From Collybiopsis luxurians FD-317 M1 (taxonomy: Eukaryota; Basidiomycota; Agaricomycetes; Agaricales; Omphalotaceae): a stretch of DNA of 64,000 nucleotides. The stretch covers positions 3,859-67,858 of the forward strand of contig KN834863.1 of assembly GCA_000827265.1 (NCBI GenBank). Reading direction: 5' to 3'. The notes beneath the pieces were generated by a model, which worked only from the letters and a program-made list of their open reading frames with translations, was not told the origin of the DNA and searched no databases. This document shows positions 11,091 to 22,207 of this stretch, one piece after another. How positions within the stretch are numbered: the first letter of the stretch is position 1; each line of letters begins with the position of its first letter. Made by a program: the position numbers and the translations under genes.

Positions 11091-13358
11091 CTATTTCCTG
11101 ACTCTTTTTTTGTGGGCATCCCCCTGTGTGTCCTTGGTTGTAGTTCTCTGCCCTCCCATCTCTGTCACCGTTAGCGACGAAGACTGATCGTTGTGACCAA
11201 TGATTCCAACTCGAAGAAATATAATCGTTAGCAGGCATGCTATGAATATTTTAGATCAGTCGCTGAGTCCACAAATGTATGCGCTAAGACGTAACTTACC
11301 GCACATCCCAAATGCAAAGCCGCTCCAACAAGCTGCCTTGTAGGCCGGAAGCGTCAACAATTGAGGCAAGCCTGCTGTATCTGTGGCCTTTGATTCTAGA
11401 ACACGGTTGAACACGATCGTCGAAACTGTCACACCAAGCGCTGTTCCAAGCTAGCCCAACATAAGTTCAGATCAGAATCAAACACGCCAGAAGGAAAACC
11501 CACTTGAGTCATGGTTTGAAATACTGCACCACCAACACTTTGTTCGTGCGGGAGACAGTTTTTAGCAACGTACATTGTCCCACATGCAAAAACAAAGTCA
11601 GCTCCTACAACGGATATAATGGCTGCAGGGAAGCCAAAGGCCCAATAGACAGCATTTGGATTGATGACCGCGAATAGTAAGCAGGCGCAGCCAGTAAGAG
11701 ACGTTCCACACGCTGGACGCAAGTATAGTTAGATCGTGACCAGCATGTTTCAACAAGAAAGTGAAGCACCGCATACCGACAAGAATAGTCATTGGAATAT
11801 GGTCAACGCATAAAGCGATTAGAGCGTTACAAGCTATTCCGGTAACAAACATCGGCAGCATCCGCACGACAGTACGGAGTGGACTGTACCCAACAAAATT
11901 CTGGTAATATAACTAGATTGTAGAAAGATAATGTCAGACTCGAGGAAGATGGGATGTCGTCGGCTTGAGGAAGATACTTGCCGTTACCCAGTATAACCAA
12001 GTCTGAAAGCAAGCCCAAGTCAAGAAAGCGATGCAAAAAACAATTGCAACACGTCCATGCATTCTTGTCCAGAGTGAAATCTTCATGATTGGTGGCGGAG
12101 TCGGGAGCCAGCGTAAAGCCAGATGAGATAGCCACTCGCACCGTGAGTCAGGATCAGGGTAAGATATACCTTCAGAAGCATACTGGAGGCTTTCCAGGTG
12201 AACCTGCCATACAATGAATCCTAGCACTAGAACCATGCCAATAACTAGGAGAGCAATTATATCTGAATGCGAGATGTTAGTGTATGTCAAGACAATCATA
12301 GGTTCGAGTTCCGAAAAATCACTGACAAGGTGTCGACCACTGCTTCGGAGCAACCTCTCCTTGTCCGAGAACGAAGACAATTAGAACGAGGCCTGCTGTC
12401 ACCAGGAAAGCCCCAATCCAGTCTACGCGGGTGTCTACTTCGTTCGAAGGCTCATCTTGATTAAATGACAACAATCCCCCAATCATTGACAATGCAGTCA
12501 GGCCCTACAACCGCCATAAGCAGGAAGCTCAAAAGGATCAAACTTGGTATAGCTGACTGCGCTAAGGTAGAATGGTGAGCGCCACGACTGTCTGTGTGTA
12601 AAAAGGACGTCAGTGAATAATGACTACACAGAATTGGGACACTTGCGGAGTCAGTTGGGTCAGTACTCCTCCCAAGACAACACCGAAACCTCCGCCTAAG
12701 GGTGCACCAGCAGCAAAACTTGCAAACGCCACAGCACGCAATCTACCAGAGTGAAAGGTGTGGGCTAGAATTCCAAGCTAGACGTTGGCAGGAGAAAGGT
12801 AAATATTGAATGTATTTCAGGCATAGTGAACTCACGGAAGCAGGAATTGTAGCCGCACCACCAATGCCTTGGAGTCCTCGAAGAATATCTAGGGTTATTG
12901 GTTCTGAAATAATGACAGATTTGTAACAGTAGATGAGATAATTGATCAAGTTACCTTCTACAAACGCACAACCGAGTGTAAACGAGAGAAGCCACAGAGA
13001 GCCGATCAAAAATACTTGCTTTCTTCCATATAAGTCTGCGAGTCGTCCAAATAGCAAGAGAAGACATCCCTATGACCAAATCAGTCTCTGACAACTTGAA
13101 TCTAAGTTATCGAAACATGTAACGAACATTGCTCAAAGGATTCGCTGAGATAATCCACTGGAGAGCCGCCTGAGGAATTTGAAAATCGTGCTGAATCACA
13201 GGCAGCGAAATTGAGACCGATGTGTTGGTAGAAATCTAAATACGAGGGGTGAGGTCAAAACGGACAAGAATAAGTAAAAAGATACCCACATTGGCCACCA
13301 TGGTCAGCGTACAAGACGCAATAATCAAAAAGCTTTGGAATGCAGAAGGTTCTTTCAT
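11091..13358 (-). CDS. MFS multidrug transporter, DHA2 type
   Basis: Predicted plasma-membrane proton antiporter exporting small molecules. About 13 exons splice to roughly 540 residues. Motif A is clear in LLFGRLADLYGRK (near residues 62-75), with LRGLQGIGGAATIPAS and the glycine-rich GAPLGGGFGVVLGG that mark the drug:H+ antiporter-2 family. The spliced segments give about 14 hydrophobic helices, ending in a hydrophilic tail with a basic end. Intron borders keep frame (for example GTGAGT...TAG before LGILAHTF), and no stop or frameshift was found, so the gene looks functional. The start is taken at the ATG giving MKEPSAFQ, just before the first helix; an extra 5' exon is possible because a good acceptor lies just upstream. 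The TF gene 4.3 kb away is on the same strand. It is 31 kb from the PKS, so a link is speculative. Confidence 0.85.
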
Positions 13359-14851
13359 TCTGTGCTCTGCTATCTGGAGTGGTCGTTCACCTGTTGTAGA
13401 TGAGGGAGAAATTTTTTAAAATATGAGTGGCCGGGTCAAATGCGGGCAGGTGGGGTAAGCTTCATTCTTCCTTATACATCCAAAGTTATGATCGCATTCT
13501 GCCAGACCCTTCTCACAACGCTAGAAGGTATCAAAGCCGTTCTTCCCGCTACATTCTTATATACAATCGCCCGAGGCCGTCCCATTATTAAACATCATCT
13601 TCTCATGTCGGTAACTGACAAACCTCGACCGCCATGTGACTCTGGTCCCCCGTATACCTCCAGGGAGCAGGACAGGGCAGTTCACTTAATGACAAAGATT
13701 ATAACCCCTGGCCGGCTCTCATCGAAGCATCCTTGATTCGCACGTCCTGAAAACAGTGTGATCATGGCCACACAAGAGTATGCTTGCCGGATCCGTGATT
13801 TGAGCGTATTAAGAAGGGCGACGCGTCTTCGGAGACGATTCCCGGTTCATCAAAATTCGATGACTCAATCTTTGTACGTGATGCCGGTATGTTCATGGAT
13901 TACATGGGATGGAAGGAAGGTCTATTACACGGCATGATCCATGATCTGAATTCCAGAGATTATCACGGTGCTGACACATGCACCATCATCTCTGGGACTG
14001 CCGCAGAAGGAGGAGACGAGCTCGCAACTGACGCATGGCATTGCTGCTGTAGATCTCCCCGCCCTGACGACAGTCAACTATATACCATACAGGAAGTAAC
14101 TACATAGAGTAGAGGATGAAGCTGGGTCCACCTTTTATCGATGCCCTCACAATCACAGAGTATGGTATAAATGAGTTTGGTACAATAAGTTTGGCACAGT
14201 GGCCCAGTTTGTTTGGTTTAAAACTGCCCGCTAAAGCGCAAGGACAGTGGTAGCTTTGAGCGATCCGCTGGCACGCGGATCACCCGTGAGAAACAACCGA
14301 CGAGGCGGTGGGAAGGAAGGAAGTGTATTACACGGCACGGTCCAAGATCTGAATGCCGGATTTCTGAGAAGTATCCCGATGCGGCACAAGCATCATCGTC
14401 CTCAGGGCGGTCATAATAGGGGGCTAGCGTGGCCCAGGCAAAAAGTAGCTGCGCGTCGTTCACGATGGCGGTAAAAACAGAATAGCAGAATAACAGAACC
14501 CAAAAAGAGCCAAATTCAGAAAGTAAAAGCCTTCGGTATGCAGTTATTAATGTTCGTGCCCAATTTAGAGCGGAAACTAGGGCTAGAAGAGGCTGGATTG
14601 GCGCCAGGGGTGTTGGATATTGGTGGTAGGAAGCAAAATTCCAGGACTACGTGTACTATGTGGACAGCGGGAGAGAGGAGATTGGGATCGAAGCGTTGTT
14701 TGGGATGATGCGGGGACTGATGAAGATTAAAATATAACGACTGGAACAGGCGATTCAATGTATTTTATGGGATGAGCAGCGGGAGAGAGGGGATTGAGAT
14801 CGGCGTGCACTTGGTTGGGTTGTTGCCGAGAGGAATGAAGATTGAAATGTA
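13359..14851. other. Intergenic, upstream of MFS gene
   Basis: CpG-rich sequence without a recognised gene. A phrase of about 40 bases (ATTACACGGCA ... ATCTGAAT) near 13920-13965 recurs at about 14325-14365, suggesting an old local duplication. Confidence 0.35.
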
Positions 14852-15383
14852 CAGCTGTTTGCAAAAAGTTTTGCCCATTCGAGTTTCCTACCTGTGGTTG
14901 CTTGTATTTGATATTTGATCCAATATTTCTGTTGAGCCTCACATTGTCTTGTTTGTATGCCATGTTTTGCAGCATCCACCTTGAGGAAATGTGCAATTTT
15001 GAAAGATTCCCGGAGTATTCGTGAAGTGAGGGTCTTGGGGTTGCTCTGAAGAGCACCAACGTCGTATCGCAGCACGGCGGATTCACCGACGTAACGCGAC
15101 GCACTGGGCGGAATTGATCCTAGACATTACAACTGATAGTGCATGGGCTCCTGCTTTTGCGCAAAACAGTAATCACGCTCCAGTAGGTTTTGTACTGGTC
15201 ATTTTAGTGAAGTATAATGCTATATCCAAAGATTGGGCAGCCAAAGCGAAGGATGGAAGAGACGAACATCGATATGAGTCCTGAGCAATCAATTGATTAC
15301 ATATGGCAGCCAAATCAAGTATCAAAAACAAATAAACAGCTATTGAAAACTCTTGAATGGGCAAAACTTTTTACAAACGGCTG
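14852..15383. mobile_element. MITE family A, copy 1 (TA target, CAGCNG termini)
   Basis: Terminal inverted repeats start CAGCTGTTTGCAAAAAGT on the left and end ACTTTTTACAAACGGCTG on the right, extending imperfectly for some 60 bases, with TA on both sides. No transposase is encoded. TA duplication and CAG termini suggest mobilisation by a Tc1/mariner-type transposase. Confidence 0.75.
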
Positions 15384-15719
15384 TAATTTCGAAACGGGTG
15401 ACTATCGGTATACAAAAAAAGATATCACTTCTATATATGGAAGAGCTGTTCTCGCCTGCGCTCCAGCCTCTTTCTTTTTTTTTTCAGGAACATTACGGAG
15501 AATCAACAAAGTTGACCACCGTCGACTGTTAAGCTTACAAGGCGATGCGCCGAGCGAATTTTTAGCAACATAGGGGTTCACACATCCGGGGAGATGCATT
15601 ACGCACAGTGCCGGTATGACACTCGTATGGACTCCGGGCTAGTTACATGTCCTCTTCTTCAAATCCCCTCCATCTTTCTTTGTTAGCATAGACATAATAT
15701 ATACCGCATAAACCTCTCG
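15384..15719. other. Short gap with no gene
   Basis: A T-rich tract at about 15473-15485 could be the tail of the adjacent minus-strand LINE, but the link is not certain. Nothing else is recognised. Confidence 0.35.
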
Positions 15720-16208
15720 GAATGCAGCTGGCCCGTCTACACCACTAAAACCCCGGACTCTCCCACCTCTGTTCAGGAGAGATCAAGTGAGTCCCAGACG
15801 GCACGTCTCCAGGTTCTCTGTACAAATTTTTTGGTCATTAATGTTACATCAAGGTGGAGTCAATTCTCAATTGTTTTGTACCATCTTCTAGTAGATCTCA
15901 GTGGTAGACGGTGGGTCTTTGCCATTGATAACTCTATCGTTCCAGAGTTTCCATATTAGGTGAGCACTTTCACTCCCGACAATTCTGTATAGTCTAGACT
16001 CGCCAGGTTGTCGTTTCGCGTTGTCGTCCTTTAGGTCCGTGGTTCCGCAGCATAGTAGAGTGCCGAAGGTTGGTTTGACCCATGCTGTCCGTTGTCGTTT
16101 CCACAGGTTTTCTGCAAGGGCCCATATTTCTTGTTGACCGGGGCAGGAGCAGTCGAAGAGAATATGTTCCATCTCCAGCCTCATTTTGTGAACACAAACT
16201 GACTCCAA
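15720..16208 (-). mobile_element. LINE fragment, Tad1-type C-terminus
   Basis: The minus strand encodes the zinc-knuckle-like end of a LINE polyprotein: EMEHILFDCSCPGQQEIWAL, then SRLYRIVGSESAHLIWKLWN and DRVING. After a frame change it continues as RWYKTIEN...LMTKKF and RTWRRAVW, the usual C-terminal tail of fungal Tad-like elements. Stops and frame changes show it is dead and 5'-truncated, as LINE copies often are. Reverse transcriptase itself is absent. Confidence 0.75.
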
Positions 16209-17129
16209 TAGGCTGTAAATATCCTATAACTACCAGTTAAAATTTCACAATGGACAAAAGCATAAGAGTAGGCTTGGACAGGCTAAAAAAACCGAACCAA
16301 AACCTCCACATTTTGTGGGTTACCATATAAGGCAATGACGTCATTTTCAGCGTCCACTGTATGTGTCTGTTGCTGTAAAACCTGGGACAGTACGATACAG
16401 TGGTCGCTAATAAATTCACATCTGGCCACAGAGGCGATGGATCGGATCAGCGCATGTATAGCCTCTGGAAACCGGCGTTGAGATCTTGGTCACTCGACTG
16501 GTTTGGGGCGACAATCGTTTTTCAAGCATGTGACAGTCATTTCGTGATCAGTGTAGAGTAGCCCTAAAGCAGTACCCTCTAAGAGGTTGTCGGCTTAGGT
16601 TTCTTGTTTAAGCTGACAACCTCTTAGCGGGCTTGGTTACCAGGCTAAGTGTAGAGTACCTTTCGGGGGCTACAATACAGCAACTTACGTAGTAGGACGT
16701 ACCAGATGGTTGTGTATCAATCAAGTTCGAGATTCCTATGAGTCTCGGAATCTCGGACTTAATTATAGTCAGCGTATACGGAGATGAACATTGAGTAATA
16801 TATGATGAACCTGAGTGTCGACAGAATGTGAGAAAGACGGAAACGGGAGCAATAACCAGAGGACTGTAGCAAGTAAGGGGATTGGATAGGTAGTTCTCCC
16901 CTGTTTAACGGTGCAAAGTATCTCAAGCGTTTCACGCTGAAACCGCTGACGTGTGAATAATCCCTATAGAATCTCGTCGGATGATTTTTGCAGGTCCGCA
17001 GTTCACGTATTCGCCATTAACACCCTGAATAGTTCCTCGTGCTCTTGATTGTTGAGGTCAATAATCAGGCGCCCGCATATCAACCTGACCCGATTGTAAC
17101 CTGATGTTCTATTTGAAGCGTACAAGATA
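16209..17129. other. Intergenic with hairpins, no gene
   Basis: No coding content recognised. Two short inverted repeats are visible: a strong one at 16579-16627 (listed separately) and a weaker one near 16728-16754 with arms CGAGATTCC and GGAATCTCG. Confidence 0.45.
16579..16627. repeat. 19 bp stem-loop
   Basis: Arms CTAAGAGGTTGTCGGCTTA (16579-16597) and TAAGCTGACAACCTCTTAG (16609-16627) pair with one mismatch around an 11-base loop. It could be a short foldback element or a transcribed hairpin; nothing beside it decides. Confidence 0.7.
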
Positions 17130-17392
17130 CAGCGGTTTGCATAAAGTTTTGCAGTTTTGATTTCTTCATCATATTTATTTGTTCTGATACAATCTCTATA
17201 TGTTCCAAGAGCCGGACACAAAGCCACACCTAGAGGAAGAGAAAGGCGCTGATTTGGACAAGGATTAACCGGATGCTACTTCCGTACGATTTGATGGGCC
17301 TGGGCCCCGAAATGTATAGAGCCAACAAATACAATCAAACAATAGCAGCATTGAAGAAATCGGAACTTCAAACCTTTATGCAAACGGTTATT
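17130..17392. mobile_element. MITE family A, decayed copy 3
   Basis: The left end CAGCGGTTTGCATAAAGT follows a TA, and the right end carries TTTATGCAAACGG in inverted orientation. The right terminus is mutated, so the end is approximate. Same family as the elements at 14852 and 20984. Confidence 0.6.
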
Positions 17393-17656
17393 GATAGCCC
17401 CCGAATCGTCCAGAAGTATGATTAATCAGTGCTGACAGGCCCCCTTTCAGACCAACTATAGTCCAAGCATGGCGATGGCCACGGAGTGCAACAATTTCGA
17501 TCTGCAAATCTTTTTGAACTACTGAAGTAAGTAACGATCTGGGAGTCAATCATCTGCTAGACGGTTTTTAGCTCTTATGATTCTCATGATGTATACTACA
17601 GTCCAGCTACAGTTACAAGTTGTCTATGCTGAAATGTTACATTACAGTATCCCAAC

Positions 17657-20284
17657 TCATTGAATGAACACACCCAAAAACCCGTTGATGTCCTCTGTCT
17701 CAGCCCTGTCAGTGCTAGTCTCTGTTGTCGTTGCTTCTAGAGATTTGTATAGTTGCTGCATCTTAGTCGTATCCTCCTGCATCAATGATATGTCCAACTG
17801 TTCAATCTGTTGTGATCCCCTAACCAAATGTAACCATCTTCTCAATACCTGAAAGCGCAATTCCTCGGCCTCGGGGCGGTAATCCTGCAGCGTCAACAAA
17901 GGAAGGCTTTCTTCTCTTAGAAGCTGCAGCGTCAACTGTGCAAGTCGGTAGTAACACAATGAGTCTGAAGCCCAAGATCCATGTATGCTGGAACCCTGTC
18001 CCTTCTGCCAGCTGACAAACCAGTTCTTCAGGGCATTCTGATGATAGGAGCATATATTCTCCAGAGCTGATTTGCCTCCCAGTAGCATATCGGGCATTGT
18101 AGCTGCTGTTGTTGCATGGATGTAGGATCCCAAAAACAATCGACTCAGTATCTCGTGGATTAGGAGATATTGTGCGAACTCGGTTATACGACTCAGAGGT
18201 GGCGTTAAAGTTGCAAACTGACTGTATAGTGATCCAATCGCTGCTTGAGCATTTGCGCCATGCAGACGAACCGTAGGTGACCCATACTGAGATGTAGCGC
18301 GTAGACTCGTAACCCAGTCTTGGGCGGTTAAGGCTCTCCAGAGCTCGTCATCACAAGGCAAAGTTCCTTCGATGGCATGCTGGGTGTACGGGGGAATGGC
18401 GAAGAAGATTATGAAATCGCATGCTTGGAGGTGAGTCAAGCAACAGAGTCTGCAATACTTGAATATGTGAAATGAATGTCGAGATCAAATTACAAGTGCA
18501 AACCTTTTGACGCTCTCATAGCGTGCCCAAGAGTGCCATGCCTCGTCTACAGGTGTTTCATCAAAGAATTCGGGAGATTTCCAGCTCTGAATGACTTGGA
18601 GAACACCAGAACGTGCAATCATCTGATGCTGTAGTTAGTATTCAAAGTTCAAAATAGAGATTAAATATTGACCTGCTTCATCATTCCGTGATATAGAGCA
18701 GATGCAGTTCTTCTCTCCTTCTGCTTGCTAAATATAGCTAAACACTGAAGAAGGCCCAATGCAAAGATCAGGTCAATTTGCGTATTTGGATCAACACTGT
18801 CACACTGCGGGGAGGTATTGAACTGAGGGGTAATATTCAGAGAGAAAGTGTGCCTACATATTGTTGTATGATCTCTTCCCCACCCACCATGAGCGTGTGT
18901 CTGATGAAACCCTTTGCCTGTTTTGTCCGCACATATAATGCACCACATGCCTGCATTACGGTCAATAGGGCAAGTGGTCTATCTTTTTCTATCCAGGTCG
19001 CTTCATGTATGATCGGAATCTTGAGAGAGAATGATGAAAAGAAGAAATGCACTAAGGCAAGAACAAGCAACAATCATCAACAATTATGCTCATGTAGTCT
19101 TAGAGACATACCCACTGTATATACGAAGCTCCGCTTCTGTTCCATGGGCGAGCTGATGCTTAACTGCCCGCTCGAGATTAGCTGCGGGAGGTATGTCTGC
19201 AAGAGAGAAAGGTTGCTGTAGCAATGGCATTGTTGATGCCGGTGAAGCCATATTCGTTGGAGTAACCATAGATTGGTCAGGGTCTTTGAGTTTAATAAAG
19301 TCCAGGGGACCCGAGGTGAAAGGATCAAGTAAAGTAACGTTGAAGGGGTTCTCATTGGCGTTTGTGTCGGTCTCGGTCGTATGGGACGGTTGGTCCACTA
19401 AGTTTGGTATGACTTCGGTTGATGCCCCACTCTCTATAGATGCTGCGCTTGCGCACTGCATCCAAGTCTCTATAAATTCACTGCTAAAACTTGCAAGGTG
19501 ACCATCTATAGACGAGGGTATTTGCCCCTCCGCAACTTCTTGATCAAATTCGGTCAAAGATTGATTCGGTGAAGTGGGTGCCAATGACACCGCCTGCATC
19601 AAGGTGAGTGAATAACCAGAATCAGCACTAGTGGAGGTGGGGGAAGATGCATCTGATGCGGACATTTGCGAGCGATTGCTGTCTACGGACTCGGGGGTTG
19701 AAGGAGCATTTGAACCATCTCGTTGCAGACGGGCGCGCGCGGCCTTTTGGAGCTTCGCTCGACTAACTTCCGGATCATTGGTGTAGCTGCATACTATGCT
19801 ACGTCTTGTACACTTGTCACATGGTTGAAGCAAATTGCATTTTACCTTGGCTTTGGCACAGGCTTCGCAGGATTTTCGACGCGAACGGCTGGAGGAGCCA
19901 CCGCGGTAACATTCATAAGTACTTCTACGTACCGACTGAATGTATGTCACTCACCTCTCGCCACAGGACTTCTTGTGACGGGCCAGAAGGTCACTACGAG
20001 TAAACTGAGATCCGCACTTCTTCGAGTATAGTGGTGATGGTCAGACTTTGAAAAAAAAGAGCTCAGTGGTTGAACCTCACATTACAGTGGTGGCCCCTTT
20101 CGTTGTTGTCTGTAAGAATATGCCTTCAGTCATATTCTGGCATCCAAGTAAATTTCCAAGAACACTTACGCGATCGCATATGTCGACTGAGGTGAGTCTT
20201 GCGCGTAAATATCGCTGGACATACCGAGCAAGATAGTGTGTCTGTAGAGCAACTCAGGAGGGGGGGACTTCCAGCCTCTGACAT
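17657..20284 (-). CDS. C2H2 plus Zn2Cys6 transcription factor
   Basis: Predicted nuclear DNA-binding regulator of about 750 residues in about nine exons. The start ATG (MSEAGSPPLL) is followed by finger 1, CSVCPAIFTRKTHLSRHMRSH, spliced across an intron at its last His. Finger 2 is CNKCGSQFTRSDLLARH with a terminal Cys. A Zn2Cys6 cluster then follows, CEACAKAKVKC ... CDKCTRRSIVC, with the expected six cysteines. A Ser/Thr/Pro-rich linker leads to a C-terminal half resembling the fungal-specific regulatory domain (HEATWIEKDRPLALLTVMQA; WHSWARYESVKR). Every exon joins in frame with no lesion seen. The combination of tandem fingers and a binuclear cluster is a known fungal TF class. Targets are unknown; the MFS gene downstream on the same strand is one candidate. 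Confidence 0.85.
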
Positions 20285-20894
20285 TGTCTCGAACGGGTTA
20301 GGTGAGGCGGGAGAGAATTCAAGTTGATATCCTCTCTTGCAGATATATCTGGCTGTGGGCATCCGGTCACTTATTTGAATGCGGGAAAGTTTGCATCCTG
20401 ATATCCTCAGATATGTCTCGGTCTTAATGATGCCCGATGATGTCCGAAAGCGTACCTGCGCACTTTTCGGGTCCCGCCATTTGACTCCATTGCGCACGAT
20501 ATAAAATTATGCGGTTATTGTCGGTTTTTGCGGCTAATGTGACCGGGGTAAATCTTGATTTGATAGCAAAAGAGACAGAGTACATCAAATTAGTACTGCA
20601 GGAATTGCCGTGGAATTGAAAAATAACAGTACTGAAAAAGAAGGGTGATATGTTGACTAGAGAAAGCTTCGGAGCCCAAATCCAGGAGAATAAATCCTCA
20701 GGATAAGAGTATCATTCGACACAGGCCATAGGGCTATAAGCTGTTCCCGTACATATACGGCTTACGGGTGCCATCTATATCGTTCTGTACCTGTACGCAG
20801 GCAGGTATCTCTATTCAACTGAGTTTTTAGACTGAGGTTCACAAGTTTAAACCAAATACAAATTCTACAGATGCGAACTCCATATTAATTGATA
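20285..20894. other. Upstream region of the TF gene
   Basis: No gene recognised. TACGG/CCGTA words near 20740-20800 echo the repeat at 8370-8735, so a fragment of that element may lie here. Confidence 0.35.
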
Positions 20895-21408
20895 CAGTGC
20901 TTTGCGTAATTCTGTGCCCCCTCAGGATTCTCGCATCTGTTTATTTGTATTAATTAATAGACCGGGACCAGGCCCTTTTACTACAGCCGTTTGCAAAAAG
21001 TTTTGCCCCCTTGAGTTTTCTACCCGTGTTTATTTGTATTTAGTATTTTGATAGGATTCCTATATAATTCAAGTGCCGGTATGCCCGAAGATAGCGATGG
21101 ACCCATCGTGGGATGGTGGTTCCGTACGATTTGGTGGGCCTGGGCCTCGAAATGTATAGGATGAGTAAATACAGATAAACAGCTATTGAAAACTCGAGTG
21201 GGCAAAACTTTCTGCAAACGGCTGTATACAAAACATATGAGAAAGGTTGATTTCGGATGAGTTCCAACCAAACTGACTCTTTCTCGTGAACGTTTGTTGA
21301 GGATTTCGTGAGTTTTGTATACAAACGGGGCCTGGGCCCAGTCTATTAGTAAATACAAATAAACAGATGCGAGAATTCTGAGGGGGCACAGAATTACGCA
21401 AAGCACTG
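20895..21408. mobile_element. MITE family B (CAGTGCTTTGCG termini, TA target)
   Basis: The left end CAGTGCTTTGCGTAATTCTG is mirrored at the right end by the reverse complement (CAGAATTACGCAAAGCACTG), both flanked by TA. Similarity runs about 80 bases inward (CTCGCATCTGTTTATTTGTA; GACCAGGCCC). It is interrupted by a family A MITE. Without that insertion it would be about 270 bases. No transposase. Confidence 0.85.
20984..21224. mobile_element. MITE family A, copy 2, nested in family B
   Basis: Termini CAGCCGTTTGCAAAAAGT and ACTTTCTGCAAACGGCTG with TA on each side. It is 241 bases long and lies wholly inside the family B MITE, so it inserted later. Confidence 0.85.
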
Positions 21409-21897
21409 TACTGGCTGACTTCCCGTAGGCATTAATTGCCAAAAAGTACAATTGATTGTTCGGAATGCTCGGAAAATGGCCCGGATGCCCTCAAAAGACT
21501 GGAATTTGAAATTCAAAGTCCGTTTTTGGTTTACAAAGGGGTTCCGACCCCTTTGTAAATGCTTTTTCGACTCTTGTTGACATTTCCTAGTCCGTTTTGG
21601 GGCATTCCGGTGACATTTGCACATGCATCGACTGAAGCCAAGTAGGTCCAAGCAAACTGGGATCAACAAAATCAGGTGAGCATGACGCTTCACCTCAGCT
21701 TTGGCGGGAACGATAAGTCAAATAAGTGTTGACTCATAATCTCATTTCCAATAAGTGCTGGATTGTTTACTGGAAGCGTTAATTGCTGCGGGAAGTCATC
21801 CACTAGGGTTAAAAATACTGAAACTAAGTTTCACTGGGCTCACAACACCCGAGATCACCGGCTGATGATGTATTGGTTGTCATATCAGCCTTGATTC

Positions 21898-22199
21898 TGG
21901 TGTTGGGGAGGGTCGGGTCACTGACCCATGACCCAACCCAACCCAGCTTGGGTCAGGGTTAGGCTGGGTTGGGTCAAAGGTCTGGGCCAGGATTTTGCTG
22001 ACCCAATTACTTGGGTCAGAAGTAAAATAAAGTTTGGCCACATATACTTATTGGATATGTATTTTATAAGAAATGTACATGGTATATCTGGTGATTTTAA
22101 GTGCCTTGCCCTCTCCTTTCAACTTCGTAAGATGGGCTGACCCAGGGCCTTGATCATGACCCAGCCCAACCTGGTCCGACCCAACCCTCCCCAACACTA
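21898..22199. mobile_element. hAT-type MITE with 8 bp target duplication
   Basis: The ends TGGTGTTGGGGAGGGT and ACCCTCCCCAACACTA are inverted repeats, and CTTGATTC is duplicated exactly at 21890-21897 and 22200-22207. The subterminal parts are packed with GGGTC/GACCC words in both orientations. An 8 bp duplication is the hAT hallmark. No transposase. Confidence 0.9.
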
Positions 22200-22207
22200 C
22201 TTGATTC

